A stretch of DNA of 64,000 bases from an uncultured Dechloromonas sp. GTDB lineage: Bacteria; Pseudomonadota; Gammaproteobacteria; Burkholderiales; Rhodocyclaceae. Positions 35,157 through 45,657 of this stretch are shown here, one piece after another. The notes beneath the pieces were generated by a model. It was not told where the DNA came from and searched no databases. It worked only from the letters and a program-made list of their open reading frames with translations. The position numbers and the translations under genes were made by a program. Within the stretch, counting starts at the first letter, position 1, and each line of letters begins with the position of its first letter. Location of the stretch: positions 1 to 64,000 of the forward strand of contig NZ_CAMFKO010000007.1 in assembly GCF_945957265.1 (NCBI RefSeq), given 5' to 3'.

Positions 35157-36035
35157 ATGAAAAACTTCGTAATGATGGCCGCAGCGCTGGTGCTCGGCTT
35201 CACCTTGCAAATCAACGACGCCGAGGCCAAGCGCCTGGGCGGCGGCAGCTCGTCCGGCATGCAGCGCCAGTCGGTCGCCCCGAGCAACACGCACCAGGCC
35301 GCACCGGCCCAGGCTCCGCGCCAGGCCGCCGCACCGACGCCCGCAGCGCAACCGAAACGCTCGTGGATGGGCCCGCTCGCCGGCCTCGCCGCCGGTCTCG
35401 GCCTCGCCGCGCTGGCTTCGCACTTCGGTTTCGGCGAAGAACTGGCCAACTTCATGATGATCGCCCTGCTCGCCATGGTCGTCATCGGTGCGATCGGCTT
35501 CTTCATGCGCAAGAAGGCCGCGGCCCAGGGTCACCAGGGCATGCAGTACGCCGGTGCCGGCGCCCCCTACGGTGCCAAGGCAGCGCAGCCTGACTTCACG
35601 CCGGCCGGCGGGTCCGCCGCCGCTCCGGTCGCTGCGGGCGTCGCCGCGGGCATGGCCAGCATCCCGGCCGATTTCGATGTCGAGGGCTTCGTGCGCAACG
35701 CCAAGGTGAACTTCATTCGCCTGCAGGCCGCCAACGACGCCGGCAACCTCGACGACATCCGCGAATTCACCGCGCCGGAAATGTTCGCCGAGATCAAGCT
35801 GGCCATCGACGAGCGCAAGGGCGCCAAGCAGACGACCGATGTCGTCCAGCTCAACGCCGAGGTGATCGATGTCGCCGAAGAAGCCAACCGTTACGTCGTG
35901 ACCGTGCATTTCTCCGGCCTGATCCGCGAGGACGACCACGTACCGGCCGAGGCCTTTGCCGAAATGTGGCACATGACCAAGCCGCGCGACGGCTCCCGTG
36001 GCTGGGTTCTGTCCGGCATCCAGCAAGTCCAGTAA
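35157..36035 (+). CDS. Tim44-like domain protein, exported or membrane-bound
   Basis: A 292-residue protein with a signal-like N-terminus (to about NDAEA, 24), a Gln/Ala/Pro-rich linker, two hydrophobic segments (about 71-86 and 97-116) and a C-terminal Tim44-like domain (about 165-290), recognisable by FVRNAKVNFIRLQAAND and FAEMWHMTKPRDGSRGWVL. Bacterial members are of unknown function. GACAGGAGACAC precedes the ATG. It stands alone with its own terminator. Confidence 0.85.
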   Translation: MKNFVMMAAALVLGFTLQINDAEAKRLGGGSSSGMQRQSVAPSNTHQAAPAQAPRQAAAPTPAAQPKRSWMGPLAGLAAGLGLAALASHFGFGEELANFMMIALLAMVVIGAIGFFMRKKAAAQGHQGMQYAGAGAPYGAKAAQPDFTPAGGSAAAPVAAGVAAGMASIPADFDVEGFVRNAKVNFIRLQAANDAGNLDDIREFTAPEMFAEIKLAIDERKGAKQTTDVVQLNAEVIDVAEEANRYVVTVHFSGLIREDDHVPAEAFAEMWHMTKPRDGSRGWVLSGIQQVQ

Positions 36036-36058
36036 GCGCCACGGCGCTTACCCGAACG

Positions 36059-36088
36059 AACCGGCGGCCAACACCCGCCGGTTTTTTT
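36059..36088 (+). terminator. intrinsic terminator of the Tim44-like gene
   Basis: AACCGGCGG and CCGCCGGTT (36059-36067 and 36075-36083) form a 9-bp stem with a 7-nt loop, followed by a run of seven T (36082-36088). It starts 23 bp after the stop codon. Confidence 0.92.
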
Positions 36089-36177
36089 ACGTCCGCGATT
36101 TCTTCCCGACGGGCGGATCGGTCCGCCGGCGAGCGGTCGAGTAGAATTCCGCGTCACGACAACGCCAGCCACCGATC

Positions 36178-36408
36178 ATGCGCCGCTATCCCCGCTCCTT
36201 CATCATCCTGACCGCGCTGGGGGTGCTCTGCGCGTTTCCCAGCGCCTTCAGCCTGGCCGGCTTCGGGGGGCTGATCCATCCCGTACTCGACGACCCGATG
36301 GCCGGCCTGGCCTTCGTCGTCTCCGCCATCGCGCTGTTCGGGTCGGGCGCCTTTCCGCTGGTGATCGGGAAGCTGAAGGAAGCGGAGGATCGCGGGTCGA
36401 GCGGCTAG
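36178..36408 (+). CDS. small hypothetical membrane protein
   Basis: A 76-residue protein with two hydrophobic segments (about 8-31 and 42-65) and a charged tail (KLKEAEDRGSSG). I do not recognise a family. The reading frame ends four bases into the convergent YeeE gene. A start at 36178 is the only reasonable ATG; no strong ribosome site is seen. Gene status is likely but function is unknown. Confidence 0.55.
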   Translation: MRRYPRSFIILTALGVLCAFPSAFSLAGFGGLIHPVLDDPMAGLAFVVSAIALFGSGAFPLVIGKLKEAEDRGSSG

Positions 36409-37505
36409 ACTTCGCGCATCAAGCGCCAGTACTGGAACTTGAGCGTCGCGGCGGCGGCCGCGACGATGGCGCCGAAAGTCAGCATGGAACCCAGCGCCAG
36501 CGTCGAGAAGCCGCTGATGCCCTGGCCGACCGTGCAGCCCATGGCGACGACGCCGCCGAAACCCATCAAGGCGGCGCCGATCAGGTGGCTGGCCGTATCT
36601 TCGACACTGGCGAAGCCTTCCCAGCGGAAATTGCGCGTCAGCACGCTCCAGGCGAAGGAGCCGGCGATCACGCCGAGCGCCGTGGCGATGGCGAAGGTCA
36701 CCGTGCGGCTGGTATCGGACCACAGCATCAGCAACTCCAGCGTATAGGCCTGCGGCGCGACGAAGCTCAGCGCCTCCATGCGTCCGCTGTTGGTGGCGAC
36801 GAAAGCTTCCTCCAGCGTCTCCGGATGCTCGGCGAGGTAGCCGACGTGGCCGCTGACGTACCAGGCGGCGACGACCGTCAGGCCGACACCCAGGCCGCCG
36901 AGCAGGTTGTCGAGGGTCCAGAAATCGCGCTTGAGCAGGCAAAAAGCCGTCAGGCCGCCGCCAATGCCGAGCACGGCCAGCCAGAAGGCCGTCTTCGCCT
37001 CGACACCGGCCGCCGTCAGCAGGGCGGGAATATCCTGCCCGCCCGGCAGGGTGATGGCGGCCTTTTCCAGCACGTTGACGCGGAAGATGCCGAAGATGCC
37101 GCGCATGGTCATGTAGGCCACCAGCCCGAGCACGACGAAAACGACCAGCGATTTCAGGTTGCCGCCGCCGATGCGGATCAGCGTCTTGCCGCCGCAGCCG
37201 GAAGCCAGCACCATGCCGATACCGAAGCAGGCGCCGCCGACGAGGTAGGACAGCCAGGCGAAGGTCGGCGTCCGGTAGATGCTCTTGCCGAGGTCGATCT
37301 GGCCGCCCGCATGCAGGAAACCGGCGCCCAGGATGGCGACGCCGATGGCCAGCAGCCACATGCGCATGCGGCTCCAGTCGCCCATGTTCACGATGTCGGA
37401 AACCGCCCCCATGGTGCAGAAATGGGTTTTCTGCCCGATGGCGCCGAACACGAAGGCGACGGCGAAAGCCAGCCAGAGGACGGTGTTGGGCGAAACGGCT
37501 GCCAT
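36405..37505 (-). CDS. YeeE/YedE family sulfur transporter
   Basis: A 366-residue membrane protein with about ten helices in two repeats. The Cys-containing motifs FGIGMVLASGCGGKTLIR and GFGGVVAMGCTVGQGISG match the thiosulfate-conducting Cys positions of YeeE. An N-terminal THFCTMGAVSDI adds a third Cys. It probably takes up thiosulfate or a related sulfur compound. It starts 2 bp after the queC stop on the same strand, so the two are co-transcribed; queC needs no sulfur, making the link possibly accidental. Confidence 0.9.
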   Translation of the reverse strand: MAAVSPNTVLWLAFAVAFVFGAIGQKTHFCTMGAVSDIVNMGDWSRMRMWLLAIGVAILGAGFLHAGGQIDLGKSIYRTPTFAWLSYLVGGACFGIGMVLASGCGGKTLIRIGGGNLKSLVVFVVLGLVAYMTMRGIFGIFRVNVLEKAAITLPGGQDIPALLTAAGVEAKTAFWLAVLGIGGGLTAFCLLKRDFWTLDNLLGGLGVGLTVVAAWYVSGHVGYLAEHPETLEEAFVATNSGRMEALSFVAPQAYTLELLMLWSDTSRTVTFAIATALGVIAGSFAWSVLTRNFRWEGFASVEDTASHLIGAALMGFGGVVAMGCTVGQGISGFSTLALGSMLTFGAIVAAAAATLKFQYWRLMREV

Positions 37506-37507
37506 GG

Positions 37508-38182
37508 TCAGGCGCGGTACGGTGTGGGGTCGGGCACGCCGGCCGCCGCGAAGCCTTCGGCGCGCAGGCGGCAGGAGTCGCAGGCGCCGCAGGCGCGGCC
37601 TTCCTGGTCGGCCTGGTAGCACGACACGGTCAGGCCGTAATCGACGCCCAGGGCGGAGCCCATCCGGATGATCTCGGCCTTCGACAAGTCGATCAGCGGC
37701 GCGTGGATGGCCAGCCTGTGGCCCTCGACCCCGGACTTGGTGGCCAGGTTGGCCATCTTTTCGAAGGCGGCGATGTATTCCGGCCGGCAGTCGGGGTAGC
37801 CCGAGTAATCGACCGCATTGACGCCGACGAAGATGTCGTCGCTGCCCAGCACTTCGGCCCAGGCGAGCGCCAGCGACAGCATGATGGTGTTGCGGGCCGG
37901 CACGTAGGTGACCGGGATGCCCGGCTGCACGCCCCCGGTGGGCACGGCGATCGAGGTATCGGTCAGCGCCGAGCCCCCGAACTGGGCGATGCCGAAATTG
38001 ACGACGCGGTGTTCCCGGGCGCCCAGCGCCTGGACGACCCGTTCGGCCGCCTTCAGTTCGGCGTTGTGGCGCTGGCCGTAGTCGAAGGACAGGCAATAGC
38101 AGTCAAAGCCCTGCGAGCGGGCGATGGCGAGACAGGTGGCGGAATCAAGACCGCCGGAAAGGAGTACGACAGCTGGCTTCAT
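37508..38182 (-). CDS. queC: 7-cyano-7-deazaguanine synthase QueC
   Basis: A 224-residue PP-loop enzyme converting 7-carboxy-7-deazaguanine to preQ0 in queuosine biosynthesis. The ATP motif [10 protein letters not shown] is near the N-terminus; [18 protein letters not shown] is the family core; the C-terminal Zn site uses the Cys residues in [19 protein letters not shown]. An ATG one codon upstream (38185) is equally possible. It pairs functionally with queE at 48462-49100. Confidence 0.95.
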   Translation of the reverse strand: MKPAVVLLSGGLDSATCLAIARSQGFDCYCLSFDYGQRHNAELKAAERVVQALGAREHRVVNFGIAQFGGSALTDTSIAVPTGGVQPGIPVTYVPARNTIMLSLALAWAEVLGSDDIFVGVNAVDYSGYPDCRPEYIAAFEKMANLATKSGVEGHRLAIHAPLIDLSKAEIIRMGSALGVDYGLTVSCYQADQEGRACGACDSCRLRAEGFAAAGVPDPTPYRA

Positions 38183-38284
38183 CATGGGGCGCGAATATAC
38201 CCGAAAATGACTATGGACCGCGACGGTATCTGCTTGTTCCTGCGCTACAATTTCCCGCTTTAGCCCACCAGCCCGGAGATTCCG

Positions 38285-39451
38285 ATGATGCCTCGCCTGA
38301 CTGCCCTTGCCGCTGCCCTGCTGCTGGCCGGTTCCGCCCACGCCGCCGACCGGATCAAGGTCGGTTTCGTCTCGACCCTCTCCGGCCCCGGTGCCGGCCT
38401 CGGCGTCGATATCCGCGACGGTTTCCAGCTCGGCATCAAGCACCTGAACGGCAAGCTGGGCAACCTGCCGGCCGAGGTGCTGGTCGCCGACGACCAGCAA
38501 AGCCCGGACATCGCCAAGCAGGCGGCGGACAAGTTCCTGAAGAAGGACAAGGTCGATTTCATGACCGGCATCGTCTTCTCCAACATCATGCTCGCCGTCG
38601 GCCCGGCCGTCTTCCAGAACCAGACCTTCTACATCTCGGCCAACGCCGGCCCCTCGCAATACGCCGGCGAGCAGTGCAATCCCTTCTTCTTCAACGTCGC
38701 CTGGCAGAACGACAACCTGCACGAGGCGGTGGGCAAGATCGTGCAGGACAAGGGCTACAAGAACGTCGTGATCGTCACCCCGAACTATCCGGGCGGCAAG
38801 GATGCGGTTTCCGGCTTCAAGCGCTACTACAAGGGCCATGTTTCCGAAGAGATCTACACCAAGCTCGGCCAGCTCGACTACGCCGCCGAACTGGCGCAGA
38901 TCCGCAGCCTGAAGCCGGATGCGCTGTTCTTCTTCCTGCCGGGCGGCATGGGCATCAACTTCGTCAAGCAGTTCGTGTCGGCCGGCCTGTCGCGCGACAC
39001 CCAGCTGTTCGCCCCCGGCTTCTCGGCCGACGAGGACGTGATCAAGGCGGTCGGCGGTTCGATGCTCGGCATGTTCAACTCGTCGCACTGGGCGCACGAC
39101 ATGGACAACCCCGAGAACAAGCGCTTCGTCGCCGACTTCCAGAAGGAATACGGCCGCCTGCCGTCGCTCTACGCCTCGCAGGGCTACGACGCCGCGCTGA
39201 TGATGGATGGCGCGGTGCGCGACGTGAAGGGCAATGTCGAGGACAAGAAGGCCCTGCAGAAGGCGCTGGAAGCCAAGCGCTTCAAGTCGGTACGCGGCGA
39301 CTTCAAGTTCAACGCCAACCACTACCCGGTTCAGAACTACTATCTCCGCGCCATCGGCAAGGATGCCGGCGGCCGAGTCACCAACAAGACCATGGGCACC
39401 ATCTTCACCAATCATGCCGATGCCTATGTCGGCCAGTGCAAGATGAAGTAA
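38285..39451 (+). CDS. ABC transporter substrate-binding protein, branched-chain amino-acid (LivK) type
   Basis: A 388-residue periplasmic binding protein with a signal peptide ending at GSAHA (about 20). The mature part starts [20 protein letters not shown] and has the two-lobed Peripla_BP_6 fold, with [14 protein letters not shown] and [15 protein letters not shown] as recognisable segments. GGAG lies 6 bp before the ATG. It is separated from livHMGF (42267 onward) by an inverted yfiR/TonB-receptor pair. Real ligand may be an amino acid, amide or aromatic acid. Confidence 0.9.
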   Translation: MMPRLTALAAALLLAGSAHAADRIKVGFVSTLSGPGAGLGVDIRDGFQLGIKHLNGKLGNLPAEVLVADDQQSPDIAKQAADKFLKKDKVDFMTGIVFSNIMLAVGPAVFQNQTFYISANAGPSQYAGEQCNPFFFNVAWQNDNLHEAVGKIVQDKGYKNVVIVTPNYPGGKDAVSGFKRYYKGHVSEEIYTKLGQLDYAAELAQIRSLKPDALFFFLPGGMGINFVKQFVSAGLSRDTQLFAPGFSADEDVIKAVGGSMLGMFNSSHWAHDMDNPENKRFVADFQKEYGRLPSLYASQGYDAALMMDGAVRDVKGNVEDKKALQKALEAKRFKSVRGDFKFNANHYPVQNYYLRAIGKDAGGRVTNKTMGTIFTNHADAYVGQCKMK

Positions 39452-39484
39452 GCCCCCGGCGACCAGTTGTTTCGGGCGGGGCAG

Positions 39485-40012
39485 TCAGTCGCTCTTGCGG
39501 ACGCTCCTTGCCAGGCGCAGCAGGTTCGATTGTGGCTTCAGGTTGGCGCGCTTGCAGTAGTCGAGGTTGACCTCGAAGGCGAGGCGTTGCCCCTGCAGCG
39601 CGATGACCATGCCGACCTGCGGCAGGACCGGCGCATCGGCCACGGTCAAGACGGCTTGCTGGCCCAGCTCGTGGGCGATGCGCCCGAGCTTGGGCAATTC
39701 GGCATCGCCGATGAAAAGGATCTGGCAATCGGCAATGGCCGCCAGAGACGACAGGCGCGCCACGGCCACCCGCCGGTTGTTGATCAGCTTGCCCTCGTAA
39801 CGCTTCAGCGAGCGACCGACCCTGTCGTCGCCCAGGGTGCAGATGTTGAAGCTGATCCGGTTCGACTCCGGCCACTCGGTGAAGGCGCCGAAGTTGTAGA
39901 TGTAGGCCGCCTTCATGTCGGCCTCGGCGACTGAATCCGGGCGCTCCCCGCCGGAGTCGGCGAGAACGATCCCGGCCAGCCAGAGCGAGACGAGGAGGAA
40001 TAATGCCCGCAT
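39485..40012 (-). CDS. YfiR family (DUF4154) periplasmic protein
   Basis: A 175-residue exported protein with a signal peptide (RALFLLVSLWLAGIVLA) and the YfiR core KAAYIYNFGAFTEWPE and NICTLGDDRVGRSL. YfiR in Pseudomonas represses the diguanylate cyclase YfiN; here the partner is not a cyclase but the adjoining TonB-type receptor, 10 bp upstream on the same strand. A start at MRALFL with a GGGCG/GAGAC region; an earlier in-frame ATG would add a non-signal tail. The pair is probably co-regulated and periplasmic. Confidence 0.88.
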   Translation of the reverse strand: MRALFLLVSLWLAGIVLADSGGERPDSVAEADMKAAYIYNFGAFTEWPESNRISFNICTLGDDRVGRSLKRYEGKLINNRRVAVARLSSLAAIADCQILFIGDAELPKLGRIAHELGQQAVLTVADAPVLPQVGMVIALQGQRLAFEVNLDYCKRANLKPQSNLLRLARSVRKSD

Positions 40013-40022
40013 GCCCGTCGTC

Positions 40023-42035
40023 TCAGAAATCGCAGCGCAGCTGGAACCAGTAGGTCCGGCCATCCATGCGCAGGGTGTCCTGCGGGATGTCGCTGGCCGG
40101 GCGCCAGGCGAAAGGCGAAACCGCCTCGTAATGGCGGTCGAACAGGTTGCGGATGCTGAAGGACGCCGAGAAGCCGTACCACGTGCGCTGGCTGGACAGG
40201 GTCAGGTTGGCCAGGGCCATCGCCCCCAGCCGCTTCTGGTCGGGAACGCTGCCGCCCATTTCCTCCTGGACCAGGGCCAGGCGCGATCCCAGGTACTGTC
40301 CCTCGAAACCGACGCGCCACCGGTCGGCCAGCACCGGGAAGCTCAGGTTGAACTTGCCCAGCACATGCGGCGAATTGGCGAGCTGCGCGCCCTGCACGTT
40401 GCTCGCATCCTGCCAGGCCATGCTGCCGCGCACCCGGATGCCGCTTTCCCACGAACGCTCCAGCTCGACCTCAAGCCCCCGGCTGGTACTCGACCCTTCC
40501 GGCAGGTAATCGTCGGCCACCGCGTTGTACACCAGCTGCCGGCTCCGCTTGTAGCGGTACAGCGAGCCGGTGAAGCGCAGGCGCGGCGTGAATTCGTGCT
40601 GGAGCACCAGCTCGCTGGCCGCCACGTATTCCGGCGCCGCCGCCGCCCCGTAGGTCGAGCGATCGTTGGCATTCGGCATGCGGAAGGCTTCGCTGTAGGA
40701 AGCCTTCCACGTCGTCTCCGCGGCAGGCCGGTAGATGGCCGCCAGGCGCGGGCTCCAGTTGGGCGCCAGGTCGCTGGCGTCGTCGTAGCGGGCGCCGAGA
40801 TTGAGCGACCACTGGTCGTCGAGGCGTATCTCGTCGGTCAGATACAGGCTGATCGTGCGCCGGGCATAGTCTTCCTGCACCGTACGCACGGTTTCGTGCG
40901 CCGCCGAGAGGTAGCGCCAGTGGAAGTTCTGGCGAAAATCGTTGCGGTACTCGACGCCGAAGACGAGGGAGTGATCCCTGAACCAGTTGCCGACGAATTT
41001 CTGGTCCAGCCCCCACCATTTCCCCTCGAAACGACGCTGGCCGTATTTTTCGCCGTCGCTGTCGTCGGAAAACTCCCGGAAAGCGTCGTAGACGTACTGG
41101 CCATAATAAAACCGCGTCGATGAATAGAGGCTCAGGCCGAGGTCGGTTTCGTAGCGGCCATTCAGGAAGGCGTTTTCATCGCGGATGGCGAACAAGGAAT
41201 TGAACGCGGTGTAGTAGCTGGGATTGGTCGGCACCGCCTTGTTGCGGTCGACATAAGCCGCCTCGAGGGTCAGCCCCTCGTACGAGAACTTGCCGAACAG
41301 GCGCCGGTTGCGCTCCCAGTCCCGGGCCTCGGCGACGCCGTTGTTGGTCGATGGCGTGTCGTAGGCCGGGAAATAGCGATTCCGGCCATTGACGTCGAGG
41401 GCCGACACCGAGAACAGCACATCGGCGCCGTTTTCGAAGCGCTTGCCGTAGGTCAGCCGCTCCTTCCTGCCGCCGTGGCTGAACACCTCGCCCGCCGCCT
41501 GCCCGCCGTTGAACGAAGCGCCCTGGCGCGTGACGACGTTGATGATGCCCAGCATCGCATTGCTGCCGTAGGTCACCGAACCGGTGCCGGGGACGTATTC
41601 GACCCGCTCGACCAGGTCGAGGTCGATCAGGCCGGAATTGTCGATGTAGGCCTGGTTGAACAGGCTGTCCTGCGTCGCATGGCCGTCGATCATCAGCATG
41701 ATGCGGCCGGCGTAGTCGCCCGGCACGCCGAAGCTGCGCCCGCCCATGTACTGGTAGCGATAGTCGTAGGTGGTGTACAGGCCGCGCATGCCGTTGATCA
41801 CGTCGGCCAGCGTGCGGTAGCCGTAGGCCCGGATGTCGTCGGCCGTGACGATGGCGACGGCGGACGGCGAATCGCTGATCTGCTGGGCGAGCCGCGAGGC
41901 GGGCACGACCTCCTGCTGCACCAGCTGCTCGAAGGGCGTATCCGACAGGTCGCGAGCGGTTTCGGCGCAGGCCAGGCCGCCGACCAAGTGCAGGCCGATC
42001 CACACGGATATCGTTTTCAGCGCGCCGAACGTCAT
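40023..42035 (-). CDS. TonB-dependent receptor, YfiR-linked
   Basis: A 670-residue outer-membrane receptor with signal peptide (to about CAETA, 24) and a plug beginning LVQQEVVPASRLAQQISDS, with DDIRAYGYRTLADVINGMRG. No obvious TonB box is visible near the N-terminus, a feature of this subfamily. The barrel ends FQLRCDF. GGGGGGAG lies just before the ATG. Substrate unknown; no B12 riboswitch is present. It lies divergent from livH. Confidence 0.88.
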   Translation of the reverse strand: MTFGALKTISVWIGLHLVGGLACAETARDLSDTPFEQLVQQEVVPASRLAQQISDSPSAVAIVTADDIRAYGYRTLADVINGMRGLYTTYDYRYQYMGGRSFGVPGDYAGRIMLMIDGHATQDSLFNQAYIDNSGLIDLDLVERVEYVPGTGSVTYGSNAMLGIINVVTRQGASFNGGQAAGEVFSHGGRKERLTYGKRFENGADVLFSVSALDVNGRNRYFPAYDTPSTNNGVAEARDWERNRRLFGKFSYEGLTLEAAYVDRNKAVPTNPSYYTAFNSLFAIRDENAFLNGRYETDLGLSLYSSTRFYYGQYVYDAFREFSDDSDGEKYGQRRFEGKWWGLDQKFVGNWFRDHSLVFGVEYRNDFRQNFHWRYLSAAHETVRTVQEDYARRTISLYLTDEIRLDDQWSLNLGARYDDASDLAPNWSPRLAAIYRPAAETTWKASYSEAFRMPNANDRSTYGAAAAPEYVAASELVLQHEFTPRLRFTGSLYRYKRSRQLVYNAVADDYLPEGSSTSRGLEVELERSWESGIRVRGSMAWQDASNVQGAQLANSPHVLGKFNLSFPVLADRWRVGFEGQYLGSRLALVQEEMGGSVPDQKRLGAMALANLTLSSQRTWYGFSASFSIRNLFDRHYEAVSPFAWRPASDIPQDTLRMDGRTYWFQLRCDF

Positions 42036-42079
42036 GACTCCCCCCAAGCAGCGCGCATGGAAACACACAACAACAGCCA

Positions 42080-42093
42080 TGTCAATTTTGACA
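42080..42093. promoter_or_regulatory. inverted repeat in the receptor/livH divergent region
   Basis: TGTCAA-TT-TTGACA is a perfect 6-bp inverted repeat in the 231-bp gap between two divergent genes. TTGACA can act as a -35 on either strand, but no convincing -10 is spaced from it. A repressor site is possible. The rest of the gap shows nothing else I can support. Confidence 0.4.
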
Positions 42094-42266
42094 TTTTATC
42101 AATTTACCCTGGGGCGTGGCGGCCGCGAATCCCCGCCTCCCGGATCACAAAGCTTGCTTGGCGGAGCCGTTTTTGCCGGATAATCTCGCCCCATCCCGGC
42201 CGCGAACCGGCACCTCCACCGCCCGGCCCCAACCCCGTTCCACCCTCCACCCCGCCCCCAGCCCGC

Positions 42267-43181
42267 ATGCTCCAGCTCATCCTCGAACAGACGCTCAACG
42301 GCCTGCAGTTCGGCCTCATGCTGTTCCTGCTCGCCGCCGGCCTGACGCTGGTCTTCGGCATCATGGACTGCATCAACCTGGCCCACGGTTCGCTGTACAT
42401 GGTGGGCGCCTACTTCGTCGCCGCCGCCACCCAGGCCGCCGATTCGTTCTGGATCGGACTCGGCGCCGGGGTCGCCGCCGCGGCGGTACTGGGCCTGCTG
42501 CTCGAACTGACGCTGTTCCGCCGCCTCTACCAGCGCGACCACCTGTCGCAGGTGCTCGCCACCTTCGCCCTGATCCTCATCGCCAACGAGGCCGTCCGCG
42601 CCATCTGGGGGCCGGCCGCCCTGCTGCTCAATCCGCCCGAGGCGCTGGCCGGCCCGGTCGAGATCGGCGGCTTCTTCTATCCGGCCTATCGCCTGCTCAT
42701 CATCGCCTTCGGCATGGCGGTCGCCCTCCTGCTCTACCTGCTGGTGGCCAGGAGCCGGGTCGGCATGTGGGTGCGCGCCGGCGCCGCCAATCGCGAGATG
42801 ACCGAAGCGCTGGGCATCAACGTGCAGGCGCTGTTCACGGCTGTCTTCGTGTTTGGCGCGGCCTTGTGCGCGCTGGCCGGCGGGCTGCTCGGCCCGCTGC
42901 TCGCGGTGCAGGTCGGCATGGGCGAAAGCGTGCTGATCCTCGCCTTCGTGGTCATCATCATCGGCGGCATCGGCTCGATCCGCGGTGCGCTGGTCGGCAG
43001 CCTGATCGTCGGCACCGTCGACACGCTCGGCCGGGCGCTGCTGCCCAGCCTGCTGCGTGCCCTGCTGCCGGCGGACGCGGCGTCGACGCTCGGCCCGGCG
43101 CTGGCCTCCATCCTCATTTACCTGCTCATGGCCGCCATCCTCTTCTTCAAGCCGCAAGGCCTCTTCCCGGCACGGGCCTGA
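42267..43181 (+). CDS. livH: branched-chain amino-acid-type ABC permease LivH
   Basis: A 304-residue membrane permease with about eight helices. GLQFGLMLFLLAAGLTLVFG and NLAHGSLYMVGAY near the N-terminus and GGIGSIRGALVGSL near the end, the latter being the ATPase contact, are LivH signatures. It opens the livHMGF run. The LivK-type binding protein gene lies upstream beyond an inverted pair of genes. Confidence 0.93.
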   Translation: MLQLILEQTLNGLQFGLMLFLLAAGLTLVFGIMDCINLAHGSLYMVGAYFVAAATQAADSFWIGLGAGVAAAAVLGLLLELTLFRRLYQRDHLSQVLATFALILIANEAVRAIWGPAALLLNPPEALAGPVEIGGFFYPAYRLLIIAFGMAVALLLYLLVARSRVGMWVRAGAANREMTEALGINVQALFTAVFVFGAALCALAGGLLGPLLAVQVGMGESVLILAFVVIIIGGIGSIRGALVGSLIVGTVDTLGRALLPSLLRALLPADAASTLGPALASILIYLLMAAILFFKPQGLFPARA

Positions 43182-43239
43182 AACGATGCGTCCCCTCCCG
43201 CCCCGCAACCAGACGGCCTTCGCGCCGAGGATCGCCTGA

Positions 43240-44199
43240 ATGGCCCTCTACCGCCCCGCCCCCTGGCAGAAACCGCTGTCCCTGGCCTTGCTGCTCGCGG
43301 CGCTCGCCCTGCCGAGCGTGCTCACCGCGCTCGACCAGACCTTCTACATCGGCTTCGCCACGCGCGTGCTGATCTTCGCGCTGGCCGCCTCCAGCCTCAA
43401 CCTGGTGCTCGGCTTCGGCGGCATGGTGTCCCTCGGGCATGCCGCCTTCCTGGGGGCCGGCGCCTATGTCGCCGCCATCTGCCAGCAGGCCGGAATCAAC
43501 GAAGCCCTGATCGCCTTTCCGCTCGCCATGGGCGTTGCCGGGCTGTTCGCCCTGGTCGTCGGGGCCGTCAGCCTGCGCACCCGGGGCGTCTATTTCATCA
43601 TGATCACGCTGGCTTTCGCCCAGATGGCGTATTACCTGTTCGTCTCCGCGCGCAGCTGGGGCGGCGACGACGGGCTGCCGCTCAACGGACGGATGACCCT
43701 GGGCGGTCTTCCCCTGGCCGCCGACGACGCCCTGTTCTACGCCGCCCTCGGTGCGCTGGCCGCCGCCACGGCCCTCTTCGGCCGGCTCGTCGATGCCCGC
43801 TTCGGCCGGGCGCTGCAGGCCATCCGCGAGAACGAGACGCGCATGGAAGCGCTCGGCTACCCGGTATTCCGCTTCCGCCTCGTCGCCTTCGTCCTCGGCG
43901 GCATGGTCGCCGGGCTGGCCGGCGCGCTGCTCGCCAACCTGACCGGGCTGGCCAGCCCCAACCTGCTGCAATGGACGCAATCCGGCACCCTGCTGGTGAT
44001 GGTCATCATCGGCGGCGTCGGCTACCTGTACGGCGGCGTGGTCGGTGCGGTGGTGCTGCTGGTGCTGGAGGAGACGCTGGTCGGTTTTACCGAACACTGG
44101 CACATCGTCCTCGGCCTGCTGCTGCTCGCCGTGGTCCTGTTCGCCCCGCGGGGCGTCGCCGCCCTGTTCGGGCAGGCGCGGAGCGACGACCATGGCTGA
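43240..44199 (+). CDS. livM: branched-chain amino-acid-type ABC permease LivM
   Basis: A 319-residue membrane permease, second of the transmembrane pair. GFGGMVSLGHAAFLGAGAY and RTRGVYFIMITLAFAQM are LivM signatures, and RENETRMEALGYPV forms the ATPase-coupling loop. 58 bp separate it from livH. Substrate as for livH: likely a branched-chain or other amino acid, or an amide. Confidence 0.93.
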   Translation: MALYRPAPWQKPLSLALLLAALALPSVLTALDQTFYIGFATRVLIFALAASSLNLVLGFGGMVSLGHAAFLGAGAYVAAICQQAGINEALIAFPLAMGVAGLFALVVGAVSLRTRGVYFIMITLAFAQMAYYLFVSARSWGGDDGLPLNGRMTLGGLPLAADDALFYAALGALAAATALFGRLVDARFGRALQAIRENETRMEALGYPVFRFRLVAFVLGGMVAGLAGALLANLTGLASPNLLQWTQSGTLLVMVIIGGVGYLYGGVVGAVVLLVLEETLVGFTEHWHIVLGLLLLAVVLFAPRGVAALFGQARSDDHG

Positions 44200-44943
44200 C
44201 GCATTGCTCGAGGTGTGCCGGCTGTCGCGCCGCTTTGGCGCGGTCGATGCCTTGAAGGAAGTCAATTTCAACGTGACCGCCGGCGAGGTCCATGCCCTGA
44301 TCGGACCGAACGGCGCCGGCAAGACGACCTTCATCCACCACGTTTCCGGCGCCCTGCAGCCGGACAGCGGCCGCATCCGTTTCGCCGGACACGACGTGAC
44401 CGCGTTGTCGATGCACCGCCGGGTGCGCGCCGGCATGGCGCGCTCCTACCAGATCACCAACATCTTTCCCGGCCTCTCCGCGCTGGACAACGTGGCGCTG
44501 GCCGTCCAGGGACGCAGCGATGCCGGCAGCAGCTTCCGCTTCTGGCGGCCGGTCGGCACCGAAGCCGCCCTTTTCGACGAAGCGCACGGCTATCTCGAAC
44601 AGGTGGGGCTGCAGGACAAGGCCAGGGCGGCGGCCGGCATGCTGTCGCACGGCGAGCAGCGCGCGCTCGAGCTGGCCATGGCGCTGGCCACCCGGCCCAG
44701 GCTCCTGCTCCTCGACGAGCCGATGGCCGGCACCGGCCCCGAGGAGTCGGCACGCATGGTCGAGCTGATCGAGCATCTCGCCCGCCACGTCACCATCCTG
44801 CTCGTCGAGCACGACATGGCGGCCGTTTTCCGGCTGGCCGACCGCATCTCGGTGCTGGTCAACGGCCAGCTGATCTGCACCGGCACGCCGGACGAGGTCC
44901 GGAACGATGCCGCCGTGCGCCGCGCCTACCTGGGAGATCACCT

Positions 44944-44947
<4 letters not shown>
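44192..44947 (+). CDS. livG: ABC transporter ATP-binding protein LivG
   Basis: A 251-residue ATPase with Walker A GPNGAGKTT (38-46), the family-typical signature LSHGEQRALELA and Walker B LLLLDEPMAGTGPEES. The start overlaps the end of livM by 8 bp. The segment RSYQITNIFPGLSALDNV is typical LivG. Confidence 0.93.
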
Positions 44948-45654
<707 letters not shown>

Positions 45655-45657
45655 AGC

